Source of the DNA: CAYFKJ01 sp964528595
GTDB taxonomy: Bacteria; Pseudomonadota; Alphaproteobacteria; UBA2966
Length of the DNA stretch: 64,000 nucleotides
NCBI GenBank assembly: GCA_964528595.1
Contig: CAZGTM010000003.1
Location: 1 to 64,000, forward strand
Direction: 5' to 3'
Shown: in pieces, positions 25,922 to 33,906 of the stretch
Position numbering within the stretch: position 1 is the stretch's first letter
How the letters are laid out: each line of letters opens with the position of its first letter
The notes under the pieces: generated by a model
Databases searched by the model: none
What the model saw: only the letters and a program-made list of their open reading frames with translations
What the model was told of the DNA's origin: nothing
Program-made: the position numbers and the translations under genes

Positions 25922-26887
25922 GTGACCGAACTCTCGCTAAAGGTCGCCAAGATCAGCGTTGAGACGCCGGACGTCAAAGCGTTCGAACTGCATAATTCCG
26001 CCGGTGGAGACCTGCCGGCCTTCACCGCCGGCAGCCATATCGACGTCACGGTGACGCTGGCGGACGGTATGACCGACACGCGCTCCTATTCCATCGCCAG
26101 CGATCCGACCGACACCTCGAAGTACGTGCTGGGCATCCTGCGCGAGCTCGACGGCGGGGGCGGTTCAGCCTTCATGCACGACAAGGTTTCCGAGGGCGAT
26201 ATCCTTACGGCCAGCCAGCCTAAGAACCATTTTCCGCTCGAGCCCGAATCGGAAGAGAACCTACTCATCGCGGGCGGCATCGGCATCACGCCGATCCTTT
26301 CCATGGCCCGCGAACTGGTCAACGCCGACCGGCCATTTCGCATGCACTACGCCGCCAAGTCGCCGGAGGATATGGCTTTCCGCGAAGACGTGGAGAGCGT
26401 GACGGGCGAATACGGCCAGCTTTATTTCGACGGCGGCAATCCGGCCAACGGCATGAACCTGAAACTGCTGCTGGGCCATCGCCGACCGGGCCGCCACCTT
26501 TTTGTCTGCGGTCCGGCCGGTTTGATCGACGCCGTGCGTACCCAGGCCCAAAGCATGGGCTGGCCGGAAAACACCATCCACTACGAAGTCTTCAAGCCCG
26601 CCGAACTGGACGGCGAGGACCAGCCGGTGGAAGTGATCCTGGCCCAATCGGGCGATAGCCACCTGGTGCCCGCCGACGTCAGCGTCCTCGACTACCTGCA
26701 TGAACAGGGTGTCGACATCGATTACGACTGCAAGATCGGTATCTGCGGCCTGTGCGCCACGGAAGTCCTTGAAGGAGAGGTCGACCACCGCGACCACGTC
26801 CTGAGCGAGGACGAACGCGCGGAGGAAAAACTTTTCTGCCCTTGCATCTCGCGCTCCAAGGGCGGCCCGCTCAAAATCGACGCCTGA
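25922..26887 (+). CDS. Phthalate dioxygenase reductase-like FMN/2Fe-2S reductase in the BoxA position
   Basis: A 321-residue reductase: flavin domain with TRSYSIASDP (about 57-66), NAD domain with LIAGGIGITPILSMAREL (about 116-133) and VCGPAGLIDAV, then a C-terminal plant-type 2Fe-2S domain with CKIGICGLC and the fourth cysteine in FCPC. This order (flavin, NAD, ferredoxin) is that of PDR/VanB proteins. Classical BoxA is longer and has N-terminal 4Fe-4S clusters instead. Position right after boxB and 3 nt before the thioesterase suggests it feeds electrons to BoxB. Start is GTG at 25922 after AAGGAGC. The BoxB partnership is inferred from context. Confidence 0.88.
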   Translation: MTELSLKVAKISVETPDVKAFELHNSAGGDLPAFTAGSHIDVTVTLADGMTDTRSYSIASDPTDTSKYVLGILRELDGGGGSAFMHDKVSEGDILTASQPKNHFPLEPESEENLLIAGGIGITPILSMARELVNADRPFRMHYAAKSPEDMAFREDVESVTGEYGQLYFDGGNPANGMNLKLLLGHRRPGRHLFVCGPAGLIDAVRTQAQSMGWPENTIHYEVFKPAELDGEDQPVEVILAQSGDSHLVPADVSVLDYLHEQGVDIDYDCKIGICGLCATEVLEGEVDHRDHVLSEDERAEEKLFCPCISRSKGGPLKIDA

Positions 26888-26890
26888 AGC

Positions 26891-27322
26891 ATGACCGACG
26901 CGCCCTTCATTTATCGCCGTCAAATCCATTGGGGCGATACCGACGCGGCGGGCATCGCCTATACCGGAAAATTCCTCGATTTCATTCTCGAAGCGGTGGA
27001 GAGCTGGTGGCGTGAGGTCATCGGCCTCGACTGGTACCGCCTCAAGGAGGACCACAAAATGGGCTCGCCCATGGTGCATGCCTCTCTCGACTTCTTCAAA
27101 CCGGTTTACGACGGCGATGTGCTTGAGTTGAAGGTCATCGTCGAGAACCTGGGCGGCGCCTCGATCACCCACTGCATCGACGCCTTCGGTCCCGACGGAG
27201 TCAGGCGCTTCGAGGGAAAACTGGTTGGCGCCCTGATCCAGCGTGACCCCATGCGCTCAACCCGTTTCCCCGACGACTGGCGGGAGATTGTGGAGAGATA
27301 CCAGGCAGCCTGCGAATCATAG
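26891..27322 (+). CDS. 4-hydroxybenzoyl-CoA thioesterase-like hot-dog protein
   Basis: A 143-residue single hot-dog thioesterase with the 4HBT motif HWGDTDAAGIAYTGKFLDF, where Asp in GDTD is the expected catalytic residue. It starts 3 nt after the reductase stop. In box clusters such thioesterases are thought to release CoA from stalled aromatic CoA esters and protect the free CoA pool. Substrate specificity is not readable from the sequence. Confidence 0.9.
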   Translation: MTDAPFIYRRQIHWGDTDAAGIAYTGKFLDFILEAVESWWREVIGLDWYRLKEDHKMGSPMVHASLDFFKPVYDGDVLELKVIVENLGGASITHCIDAFGPDGVRRFEGKLVGALIQRDPMRSTRFPDDWREIVERYQAACES

Positions 27323-27335
27323 GGGAGAACGAAAT

Positions 27336-27839
27336 ATGTCCGAGACAGAAGACAAACCGACTTATGTCCGTAATTTCCCGGTGTCCTGGGAGGAATTGCA
27401 CCGAGATTCGCGCGCCCTGGCCTGGCGTTTGGTCGAGGCCGGCCCCTGGAAGGGCCTGATCGCCGTGACGCGCGGCGGCCTGGTGCCGGCGGCCATCATC
27501 GCCCGCGAACTGGAAATCCGCCTGATCGAAACGGTCTGCGTCGCCATCTACGACCGCCAGAAAATGGGCGATGCCTCGATCCTTAAATCTGTCGAGGGCA
27601 TCAGCGACGACGGCGGCGAAGGCTGGCTGATCATCGATGATTTGGTCGACACCGGCGAGACCGCGCGCATTGTGCGCGACATGCTGCCCAAGGCCCACTT
27701 CGCCACGGTCTACGCCAAACCGGCCGGCCGACCCACCGTCGACACCTTCATCACCGAAGTCAGCCAGGACACCTGGATCCTCTTCCCCTGGGATCAGGGC
27801 CCGCAGTTCGTCGAACCGATCGTTACGGCGAAGGGGTAG
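27336..27839 (+). CDS. gpt: Xanthine phosphoribosyltransferase
   Basis: A 167-residue type I phosphoribosyltransferase. It carries the PRPP-binding signature WLIIDDLVDTGETARIV (about residues 98-114), the upstream loop LIAVTRGGLVPAAIIARELEIRLIE, and the C-terminal PWD. It forms XMP (and GMP) from xanthine or guanine and PRPP. ATG 27336 follows AGGGGAGAACGAA. It is 13 nt after the thioesterase; the purine-salvage role is unrelated to benzoate, so the association is probably only positional. Confidence 0.93.
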   Translation: MSETEDKPTYVRNFPVSWEELHRDSRALAWRLVEAGPWKGLIAVTRGGLVPAAIIARELEIRLIETVCVAIYDRQKMGDASILKSVEGISDDGGEGWLIIDDLVDTGETARIVRDMLPKAHFATVYAKPAGRPTVDTFITEVSQDTWILFPWDQGPQFVEPIVTAKG

Positions 27840-27843
27840 ATCT

Positions 27844-28515
27844 TTATCCGCTGCGCCGCGGCTTGGCGGCATCTGCCGTGATCAATGTCCAACCTACAAT
27901 TCGTTTAAGGATCTTCCCCAAAGCGTTGTCGAAGGCGCGGATGACGGCGGCCATGGAAGAGCCCTTGGCCTTGACCTGTTTCTCGAAGGTCCGCGAGGCG
28001 ATGATCTGGCGTCTCGCCTGGCGAATGATCTTGGCATTGATGCGAACCCGTACCGTGGGGACCTTGTCGCCTCCGTACTCGGCCTGGAATTCGCGCAATT
28101 CGCTCTTCAGGTTGAAGTCCGAGCGCAAACCGATGGCCTGGCGGCCCACCGCGACAATCTTATTGGAATTTTCGAAACTCTCGACCAGTAATGTCTGGAT
28201 CAACTGCGGCGCCGCCTCCGACCAGCGGGCATTGGCGAAGTACTCGATTTGCATGGGGTCCTGTGTCAGGGCCACGCGCTGAGTGGCGAGCGAACCCGAC
28301 GTTACGGGTTTTTCCACCACCAGCTGCCAATCGACCGTGGGCAGATTTTCGTCGAAGGTGCTTTTGGGCGACAACGTGAAATAGGCGGGCGGCGGGCCAC
28401 TCGACAAAAGCATGTCGGTGCAGCCTGTGAGCAAAAGGGCGGCTGCAAGGCTCAAGCCCAGCCCGACCGATCGAGCTCCGGATCGGCGCCTGTTCTTTTT
28501 TCGCCACGTAATCAT
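27844..28515 (-). CDS. ABC-type transport auxiliary lipoprotein (PqiC-like)
   Basis: A 223-residue lipoprotein: basic N-terminus, hydrophobic stretch and lipobox LLLTGC (Cys near residue 32), then the PqiC/LpqX-like start PPAYFTLSPKSTF. It is the last gene of the Mla-type operon, overlapping the MlaD-like gene by 4 nt. It is expected to sit in the periplasm, at the inner leaflet of the outer membrane, and to help phospholipid transport with the MCE protein. The convergent xanthine phosphoribosyltransferase gene ends 4 nt away. Confidence 0.9.
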   Translation of the reverse strand: MITWRKKNRRRSGARSVGLGLSLAAALLLTGCTDMLLSSGPPPAYFTLSPKSTFDENLPTVDWQLVVEKPVTSGSLATQRVALTQDPMQIEYFANARWSEAAPQLIQTLLVESFENSNKIVAVGRQAIGLRSDFNLKSELREFQAEYGGDKVPTVRVRINAKIIRQARRQIIASRTFEKQVKAKGSSMAAVIRAFDNALGKILKRIVGWTLITADAAKPRRSG

Positions 28516-29531
28516 TTCGCTTGATACCCCTTTTGAGAATCGCCGAACAGGAACTGCGTCGGGTCGCTTTCGATGCGGGCGGCCACGCGGTTCAAGTTGT
28601 CGACCATCAGCCGCATTTCCTGTACCAGCCGGGTGATCTCGAACAGGCCTTCGCCGAAGAAGTCGGTCAACACCTCATCATTTTCGACCAGCAGGCGGTC
28701 GAGATCAGTACTCATCTTCTCGAACGATTCGGCGGCGGCTTTGGTCTGTTTCAGCATCGGCTGGGCATCGTATTCCAGCGTGGCGTCGACGCTGGACAGC
28801 GTTCCCCGCATCATCGCCATGGTGACGTCGGCGCCGTCCGTCAGGCGGGCGAGGTCGTCATCGAGACCGGCCAGCAGCACGTTGGTGTTTTCCGCCGCCT
28901 CGCGCACGGCATCGCTGGTCCGGCTGACGTTGGTCAAAATTTGGTCGATTTCATCCCGCCGGCTGGCCACCGTCGTCGTGATCTCCTGCACGCCGGCGAG
29001 GATTTCGCCGATAGCCCGGCGGTTGTCTTCATCGAAGACCTTGGTGGCTTCCGAAACCAGCGTAATGAAGCGGTTGATCAGCTCGGGCGCGCCTGAAAAA
29101 AGCTCGTCGATCTGCGATTTTTTGGAAGCAATGACGGGCCGGGTTTGTCCCTTCTTCTTCTTCAGCTTGGGACTTTCCAGGGTACCGCCCGTGAGTTGGA
29201 CGTAAGAGACCCCGGTGATGCCCTGCAGTTCCAGGGTGGCTACGGAATCTTCCTTGATCGGCGTCGTGCTGGCGATCTCAATGCCGACCTTGATCTTCCC
29301 GGGTTGCTTGGGATCGATGGCGATGGTCTGAACGGTGCCGACGGGCACGCCGTTGTAGCGCACCTCACCGGCCGGACTGAGACCGGAGACCGAACCTTCG
29401 AAGTAGACGAAATAGTGGTCGAACTCGCGGTCGATCTCGATCTTCGCCAGCCACATGATGAAGCCGAAGGCCGCCGCGACCATGACAAGCACAAAGCTGC
29501 CGATCAGCAGATGACTGGCGCGTGTTTCCAT
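28512..29531 (-). CDS. mlaD: MlaD-like MCE-domain protein
   Basis: A 339-residue protein with an N-terminal membrane anchor (LLIGSFVLVMVAAAFGFIMWLA), one MCE domain (about 40-130: EVRYNGVPVGTV, KEDSVATLELQGITGVSYVQLTGG) and a long C-terminal helical/coiled-coil part (about 150-320) ending in NRVAARIESDPTQFLFGD. It belongs to the long-tailed MlaD/PqiB-like MCE proteins that form a hexameric lipid conduit across the periplasm. Its gene lies between the ATPase and the lipoprotein, which overlaps it. Confidence 0.92.
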   Translation of the reverse strand: METRASHLLIGSFVLVMVAAAFGFIMWLAKIEIDREFDHYFVYFEGSVSGLSPAGEVRYNGVPVGTVQTIAIDPKQPGKIKVGIEIASTTPIKEDSVATLELQGITGVSYVQLTGGTLESPKLKKKKGQTRPVIASKKSQIDELFSGAPELINRFITLVSEATKVFDEDNRRAIGEILAGVQEITTTVASRRDEIDQILTNVSRTSDAVREAAENTNVLLAGLDDDLARLTDGADVTMAMMRGTLSSVDATLEYDAQPMLKQTKAAAESFEKMSTDLDRLLVENDEVLTDFFGEGLFEITRLVQEMRLMVDNLNRVAARIESDPTQFLFGDSQKGYQAK

Positions 29532-29586
29532 GCCTAACGACCGCCCCTCGTATTACCCGTACCCGTCATGGCTTACCCGTCATGTC

Positions 29587-30393
29587 TTACTCCGCGGCAT
29601 CGGTATTTGTTGCCATCGCCGCGCGCGCCCTAGGTCCATGGAAGTACTCGTGGATCCAGGGATGGCTTTGCTCCAGCATCTCCGCCATCGCGCCGCACAC
29701 GATAACACGCTTCTCAGCCAGAACCGCAATGCGATCGCAGATGGCGTGCAGACTGTCGAGATCGTGGGTGACCATGAAAACGGTCATGCCCATCGCGGCA
29801 TGCAGGCGGAGGATAAGCTGGTCGAACTCGGCGGCGCCGATGGGATCGAGTCCCGCTGTCGGCTCATCGAGAAAAACGATATCGGGATCGAGCGCCAGGG
29901 CCCGCGCCAGGCCGGCGCGCTTGCGCATGCCGCCCGACAGTTCCGAGGGCAGCTTGTTGCAGGCCTCGGGGGGCAGGCCAACCATGGCGATCTTTAGCGC
30001 GGCGATCTCTTCCATCAGTTCCGGCGTGAGATCGGTGTGTTCCTTCAGCGGCACCTGGATGTTCTGCGCCACCGTGAGCGAACTGAACAAGGCGCCGTCC
30101 TGGAACAACACGCCCCAGCGTTCCTCGAGCCGCCGCCGCTCTGCCGGTGGCAGCGCCGCAGCGTGGTGGCCCAAAACGTCAATGCGGCCTTCGCGCGGCC
30201 GGTTCAGGCCGATAATAGTGCGCAGCAGTACCGATTTTCCCGTGCCCGAGCCGCCGACGACCCCCAGCACTTCGCCCCGGCGCACATCAAGGTCGAGGTT
30301 CTCGTGGATGACCTGCGCGCCGAACTGGTTTTTCAAGCCGCGGATGCGGATCGCCATTTTCTCGGTCGGGATGTTGTCGTCAATCACGCCCAT
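29587..30393 (-). CDS. mlaF: MlaF-like ABC transporter ATP-binding protein
   Basis: A 268-residue ATPase: Walker A VVGGSGTGKSVLLRTI, signature ELSGGMRKRAGLARALAL, Walker B DIVFLDEPTAGLDP, H-loop THDL. The LSGGMRKR signature is typical of MlaF/Mkl. ATG at 30393 is 4 nt after the permease stop and fits the start GVIDDNIPTEKMAIRIRGL; a second ATG 36 nt inside is possible. It energises lipid transport by the MlaE/MlaD complex, probably in the retrograde direction. Confidence 0.92.
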   Translation of the reverse strand: MGVIDDNIPTEKMAIRIRGLKNQFGAQVIHENLDLDVRRGEVLGVVGGSGTGKSVLLRTIIGLNRPREGRIDVLGHHAAALPPAERRRLEERWGVLFQDGALFSSLTVAQNIQVPLKEHTDLTPELMEEIAALKIAMVGLPPEACNKLPSELSGGMRKRAGLARALALDPDIVFLDEPTAGLDPIGAAEFDQLILRLHAAMGMTVFMVTHDLDSLHAICDRIAVLAEKRVIVCGAMAEMLEQSHPWIHEYFHGPRARAAMATNTDAAE

Positions 30394-30397
30394 GCCG

Positions 30398-31552
30398 CTA
30401 GATCCCGATGTAGGCAAAGAAAATCGAAAAGACGGCGTCAACGATCATCACCAGGAAGATGCTCTCAACCACCGAACGGGTGGTCCTGGAACCGACGCTT
30501 TCGGCGGAACTGCCCACTTGCAGACCCTCGTAACACCCGACCAGCCCGATGAGCAGTCCGAACACCGGCGCCTTGATGACGCCGACCCAGAACGTCCACA
30601 GGCCCACCGAGGCGTTCAGGCGTTCAATGAACATGCTGGGCGAAATGTCCAACACGCTCCAGCTCATCAAAGCGCCACCCAGCAAACCCATGATGTCAGA
30701 GAAGAACGCCAGTATGGGCATCATGATCACCAGCGCCAGGACGCGGGGAATGACGAGCACCTGGATGGGATCGAGCCCCAACGTGCGCATGGCGTCGACC
30801 TCTTCGTGCACCTTCATCGAGCCGATCTGCGCCGTAAAAGCGCTGCCGGACCGGCCCGCCACGACGATGGCGGTCAACAGAATGCCGATCTCGCGCAACA
30901 CCGAGACGCCGATCAGGTCGACCACGAACACCTCCGCGCCGAAACGCTGAAGCTGGGTCGCCCCCTGGTAGGCCAAGACGATGCCGATCAGGAAGGAGAT
31001 CAGACCGACGATGGGCAGGGCATTCAGGCCGACGCGCTCCATGTGGTAAACCAGCGGCGTGAAGCGCAGCTGTGACGGCCGGAGAAGCGTGACGATCAGC
31101 GTTTGCATGACCTGGCCGAGGAAGCCGATGCCATCAACGATTTCGAGCACGATCTCCTCGGTGGTCTCGCCCACGTGGCGCACCATGGCGATGAAGGCAT
31201 TGCCCGGCGGCAGGGGTGCGGGGTGCGGCTTGTCGTTGGCCGCCATCTGATCGAGCATTTCCGCGACCGCGTCGCTGGCGCCGACGACTTCCGCGTCGAC
31301 ACCCTCCTCGCCGAGCCTTTTGAGCGTCCGGTAGATCATCCAGGCGCCGGTGCTGTCGATGCCGTCGATCGCCGATGCGTCCAACCGGAGGGCAGAGCCC
31401 CGCCCCGCCGACAAGTCGTCGAGGTCCTGCTGCAACCGCACCGCACCCTTGAGGTCCCAGCGTCCACCGGCTTCGACCTCAAGACCGGCGCCCGCCGTCG
31501 CCGAACGCAACCAGGCGCCGCCGTCGCTCGCTGTATCGTCGGCTGTCGTCAA
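30398..31552 (-). CDS. mlaE: MlaE-like permease with N-terminal STAS domain
   Basis: A 384-residue protein. Residues 20-115 look like a STAS domain (LQQDLDDLSAGRGSALRLDASAIDGIDSTGAWMIYRTLKRLG), and the rest is an MlaE permease with GLNALPIVGLISFLIGIVLAYQG and RSGSAFTAQIGSMKVHEEVDAM. In E. coli the STAS partner MlaB is a separate protein; fusion to MlaE is common elsewhere. It is the first gene of the four-gene lipid transport operon. MlaC is not encoded in this operon. Confidence 0.92.
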   Translation of the reverse strand: MTTADDTASDGGAWLRSATAGAGLEVEAGGRWDLKGAVRLQQDLDDLSAGRGSALRLDASAIDGIDSTGAWMIYRTLKRLGEEGVDAEVVGASDAVAEMLDQMAANDKPHPAPLPPGNAFIAMVRHVGETTEEIVLEIVDGIGFLGQVMQTLIVTLLRPSQLRFTPLVYHMERVGLNALPIVGLISFLIGIVLAYQGATQLQRFGAEVFVVDLIGVSVLREIGILLTAIVVAGRSGSAFTAQIGSMKVHEEVDAMRTLGLDPIQVLVIPRVLALVIMMPILAFFSDIMGLLGGALMSWSVLDISPSMFIERLNASVGLWTFWVGVIKAPVFGLLIGLVGCYEGLQVGSSAESVGSRTTRSVVESIFLVMIVDAVFSIFFAYIGI

Positions 31553-31690
31553 AATGCCGCCGGGGATCCCCGCTCCCTCTTTGTTATCCGGCTATCCTGT
31601 CACGGAGCGTCGATCGCGATCAAGAATGGCGGCCAACAAATCTCGGCGCTATGCTGCGCCCCGACTGTCAGCTGAACGTGAGCATGTTTG

Positions 31691-32407
31691 ATGAGTAATA
31701 CTTCCCAACCCGGCGCAGGGTCCGAAATGACCACGCTCGACCGAACCTTGTTGGGCGCCAGCGCGGGCTTTGCTCTCGCCTATTTCCTGTCGATCCCGCT
31801 CGATCCCTACCCGGGCGTGGTGGCGGTCAAGGGCGCGGCTGTTTTTCTGCTGGCGGTCATCGTCTGGCGACGATCGCTCGGCCCCAACGGCTTGCTTCTG
31901 GCTCTGGGTCTGTTGGCCTCGAGCGCCGGCGACGTCTTTCTCGGCCTCGACCGCGTCGGACTGTTCGTCCAGGGGCTCGGTTCCTTTTTAATCGCCCACC
32001 TTCTGTACATCGCCGTTTTTGTTCGCGTCATGCCGCGGCCGCTGGTCCGGTCCCAGGGCGCCAACGCCATTGCGGCCATGATGGTGCTCTACGGAATTTT
32101 GCTCGGGGGCTGGCTTTTCCCGTCTCTCGGCGGCCATACCCTGCCTGTCCTCGTCTATGCCGCCGCGATCACGGTCATGGGCGTCACCAGCGTGTTTGCC
32201 AGCTTCTCAAAACCCTGGGTGGTGATCGGCGCGGTGCTGTTCATCATGTCGGACTCGGCCATCGCCATCGACAAGTTCCTTATGCCCATCGACGGCGTGG
32301 GCTACTTCATCTGGCCGACCTATTATCTCGGCCAGCTGCTGATTGCGACGGGCGTTATTGCGGCACTTGCCAGTCGGCGCGCACCAAACCCGGAGGAAAC
32401 CGCATGA
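31691..32407 (+). CDS. YhhN/TMEM86 family membrane protein
   Basis: A 238-residue protein with about eight hydrophobic segments. It contains the YhhN-type motif LLASSAGDVFLGLDRVGLFVQGLGSFLIAHLLYIAVF, where Asp residues in SAGDVFL and further in MSDSAIAIDKF are conserved in TMEM86-like lysoplasmalogenases and lie in the membrane. Catalytic activity is not established for most bacterial members. ATG 31691 was chosen over the adjoining TTG. It ends in an ATGA overlap with the HMG-CoA reductase gene, so the two are coupled. Confidence 0.85.
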   Translation: MSNTSQPGAGSEMTTLDRTLLGASAGFALAYFLSIPLDPYPGVVAVKGAAVFLLAVIVWRRSLGPNGLLLALGLLASSAGDVFLGLDRVGLFVQGLGSFLIAHLLYIAVFVRVMPRPLVRSQGANAIAAMMVLYGILLGGWLFPSLGGHTLPVLVYAAAITVMGVTSVFASFSKPWVVIGAVLFIMSDSAIAIDKFLMPIDGVGYFIWPTYYLGQLLIATGVIAALASRRAPNPEETA

Positions 32408-33714
32408 CGAGGTCGCCGAAAAAAATCAAAGCGCGGAAATCCAAGCCGTCGTCCCGCATGCCAGGCTTTCAGGCGCTGAGCCGAAAAAAGCGCCTGGCCG
32501 AGGTCGCCAAGTTCGCCAAATTGGGCAAGGCCGAGCGGGAGACATTCGCCGAAACCGGCAATTTGGACGAAGAGATCGCCGGACGTCTGGTCGAGAACGT
32601 GATCGGCACGATGAACATCCCCATCGGCGTCGCCACGAACATGATCGTCGACGGCCGCGACGTCATGGTGCCCATGGCGACCGAAGAATCATCGGTGATC
32701 GCCGCCGTCTGCAACGCCGCCCGGCAGTGCCGCGACACAGGCGGTATCGTCACCTCGACTTCGGGCCCGCTGATGATCGCCCAGATTCAACTGGTTGGCA
32801 TGGCGGCGCCGGAAATCGCCCGCCTGCGCATCCTGGAGCGAAAAGCGGACATTGCCGAAATCTGCAACGCCACGGATCCCCTGCTGGTTGAATTCGGCGG
32901 CGGCTTCCATGACGTTGAAGTCCGCGTAATCGAAACACGCAGCGGACCCATGGTCATCACTCACATTATTGTCGATACCCGTGACGCAATGGGCGCTAAC
33001 GCGGTCAACAGCATGGCCGAGACGCTGGCCCCGCACATCGCCCAGTGGACCGGCGGCACGACGCGCCTCCGCATCCTCTCGAATTTGGCCGACCGGCGAC
33101 TGGCCCGCGCCAGAGGTGTCTGGAAAACCAGAACTATCGGCGGCGCCAAGGTGCGGGACGGCATGATCGAGGCCTATCATTTCGCCGACGCCGACCCTTA
33201 CCGCGCCACGACCCATAACAAAGGCATCATGAACGGCATTTCCGCCGTCACCCTGGCGACCGGCAACGACACCCGGGCCATCGAGGCCGGGGCCCACGCC
33301 TATGCCGCGCGGGACGGCTGGTACGGGCCGCTGACCCGCTGGGAGGTCGATGACGCCGGCAATTTGAACGGCGTGCTGGAACTGCCGCTGGCCTTGGGCA
33401 TCGTCGGCGGCGCCACCAAGGCCCATCCGGCGGCGCAAGCCTGCCTCTCGATCATGGGTATCGACGGCGCCGAGCAGCTGCAGCGCATAGTCGCGGCGGT
33501 CGGCCTTTTGCAAAATTTCTCGGCCTTGAAAGCGCTGGCAACGGTAGGCGTGCAAAAAGGGCACATGGCGCTGCACGCCCAGAACATCGCCATGATGGCC
33601 GGCGCCAAGGGCGCGGAAATTGACGCGGTTGCCAAGCAAATGGCGAAGAAAGGCACGGTTCGGCAGGATGTCGCGGAGACCGAACTGGCGAAATTGCGAA
33701 CTGGACGCAAGTAA
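32404..33714 (+). CDS. mvaA: Hydroxymethylglutaryl-CoA reductase, class II (degradative type)
   Basis: A 436-residue class II HMG-CoA reductase. Catalytic-site motifs: ENVIGTMNIPIGVATN (Glu), DAMGANAVNSMAE, LATGNDTRAIEAGAHAYA and the late QKGHMALHAQNI (His). No membrane domain or nucleotide-binding signature outside the family pattern. Class II enzymes interconvert mevalonate and HMG-CoA and in proteobacteria often serve mevalonate catabolism. No mevalonate kinase or HMG-CoA lyase is seen in the window. Start ATG overlaps the YhhN stop. Confidence 0.93.
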   Translation: MTRSPKKIKARKSKPSSRMPGFQALSRKKRLAEVAKFAKLGKAERETFAETGNLDEEIAGRLVENVIGTMNIPIGVATNMIVDGRDVMVPMATEESSVIAAVCNAARQCRDTGGIVTSTSGPLMIAQIQLVGMAAPEIARLRILERKADIAEICNATDPLLVEFGGGFHDVEVRVIETRSGPMVITHIIVDTRDAMGANAVNSMAETLAPHIAQWTGGTTRLRILSNLADRRLARARGVWKTRTIGGAKVRDGMIEAYHFADADPYRATTHNKGIMNGISAVTLATGNDTRAIEAGAHAYAARDGWYGPLTRWEVDDAGNLNGVLELPLALGIVGGATKAHPAAQACLSIMGIDGAEQLQRIVAAVGLLQNFSALKALATVGVQKGHMALHAQNIAMMAGAKGAEIDAVAKQMAKKGTVRQDVAETELAKLRTGRK

Positions 33715-33721
33715 TTTTTTT

Positions 33722-33743
33722 TATTTGTATGATGAATATATTT
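33722..33743. promoter_or_regulatory. TATTTGTATGATGAATA element, TRAP leader
   Basis: TATTTGTATGATGAATA (33722-33738), followed by TATTT, is repeated almost base for base at 50145-50166 upstream of the Gfo/Idh gene. It has an inverted core TGTAT-GATGA-ATAYA. It lies just after the HMG-CoA reductase stop and 169 nt before the TRAP binding protein start. The symmetry and repetition fit an operator, such as that of a GntR/FCD regulator, but no regulator gene is adjacent. Confidence 0.5.
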
Positions 33744-33769
33744 TTGCGTCTTACGTACGGGTGTGTAAG

Positions 33770-33880
33770 ATGTTCCGCGTAAAAAGTGAAGTTCGGGTGG
33801 GCGATTTGAACAAGTTCAAGCGGTCATACCGGTCCAAGAGCGGCGGAACGATGGGAGTCGGTCGTCGTAAAAACAAGTAG
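33770..33880 (+). CDS. Possible 36-residue basic small ORF
   Basis: This frame, starting at ATG 33770, encodes a peptide with 13 Lys/Arg residues (FRVKSEVRVGDLNKFKRSYRS, ending VGRRKNK). It fills most of the leader between the putative operator and the TRAP binding protein, ending 26 nt before that start. It has no clear Shine-Dalgarno and I do not recognise it. It may be a leader peptide or simply a chance frame in an untranslated region. Confidence 0.25.
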   Translation: MFRVKSEVRVGDLNKFKRSYRSKSGGTMGVGRRKNK

Positions 33881-33906
33881 GCTTTACCCAAGTGGGAGGA
33901 CTAAAT

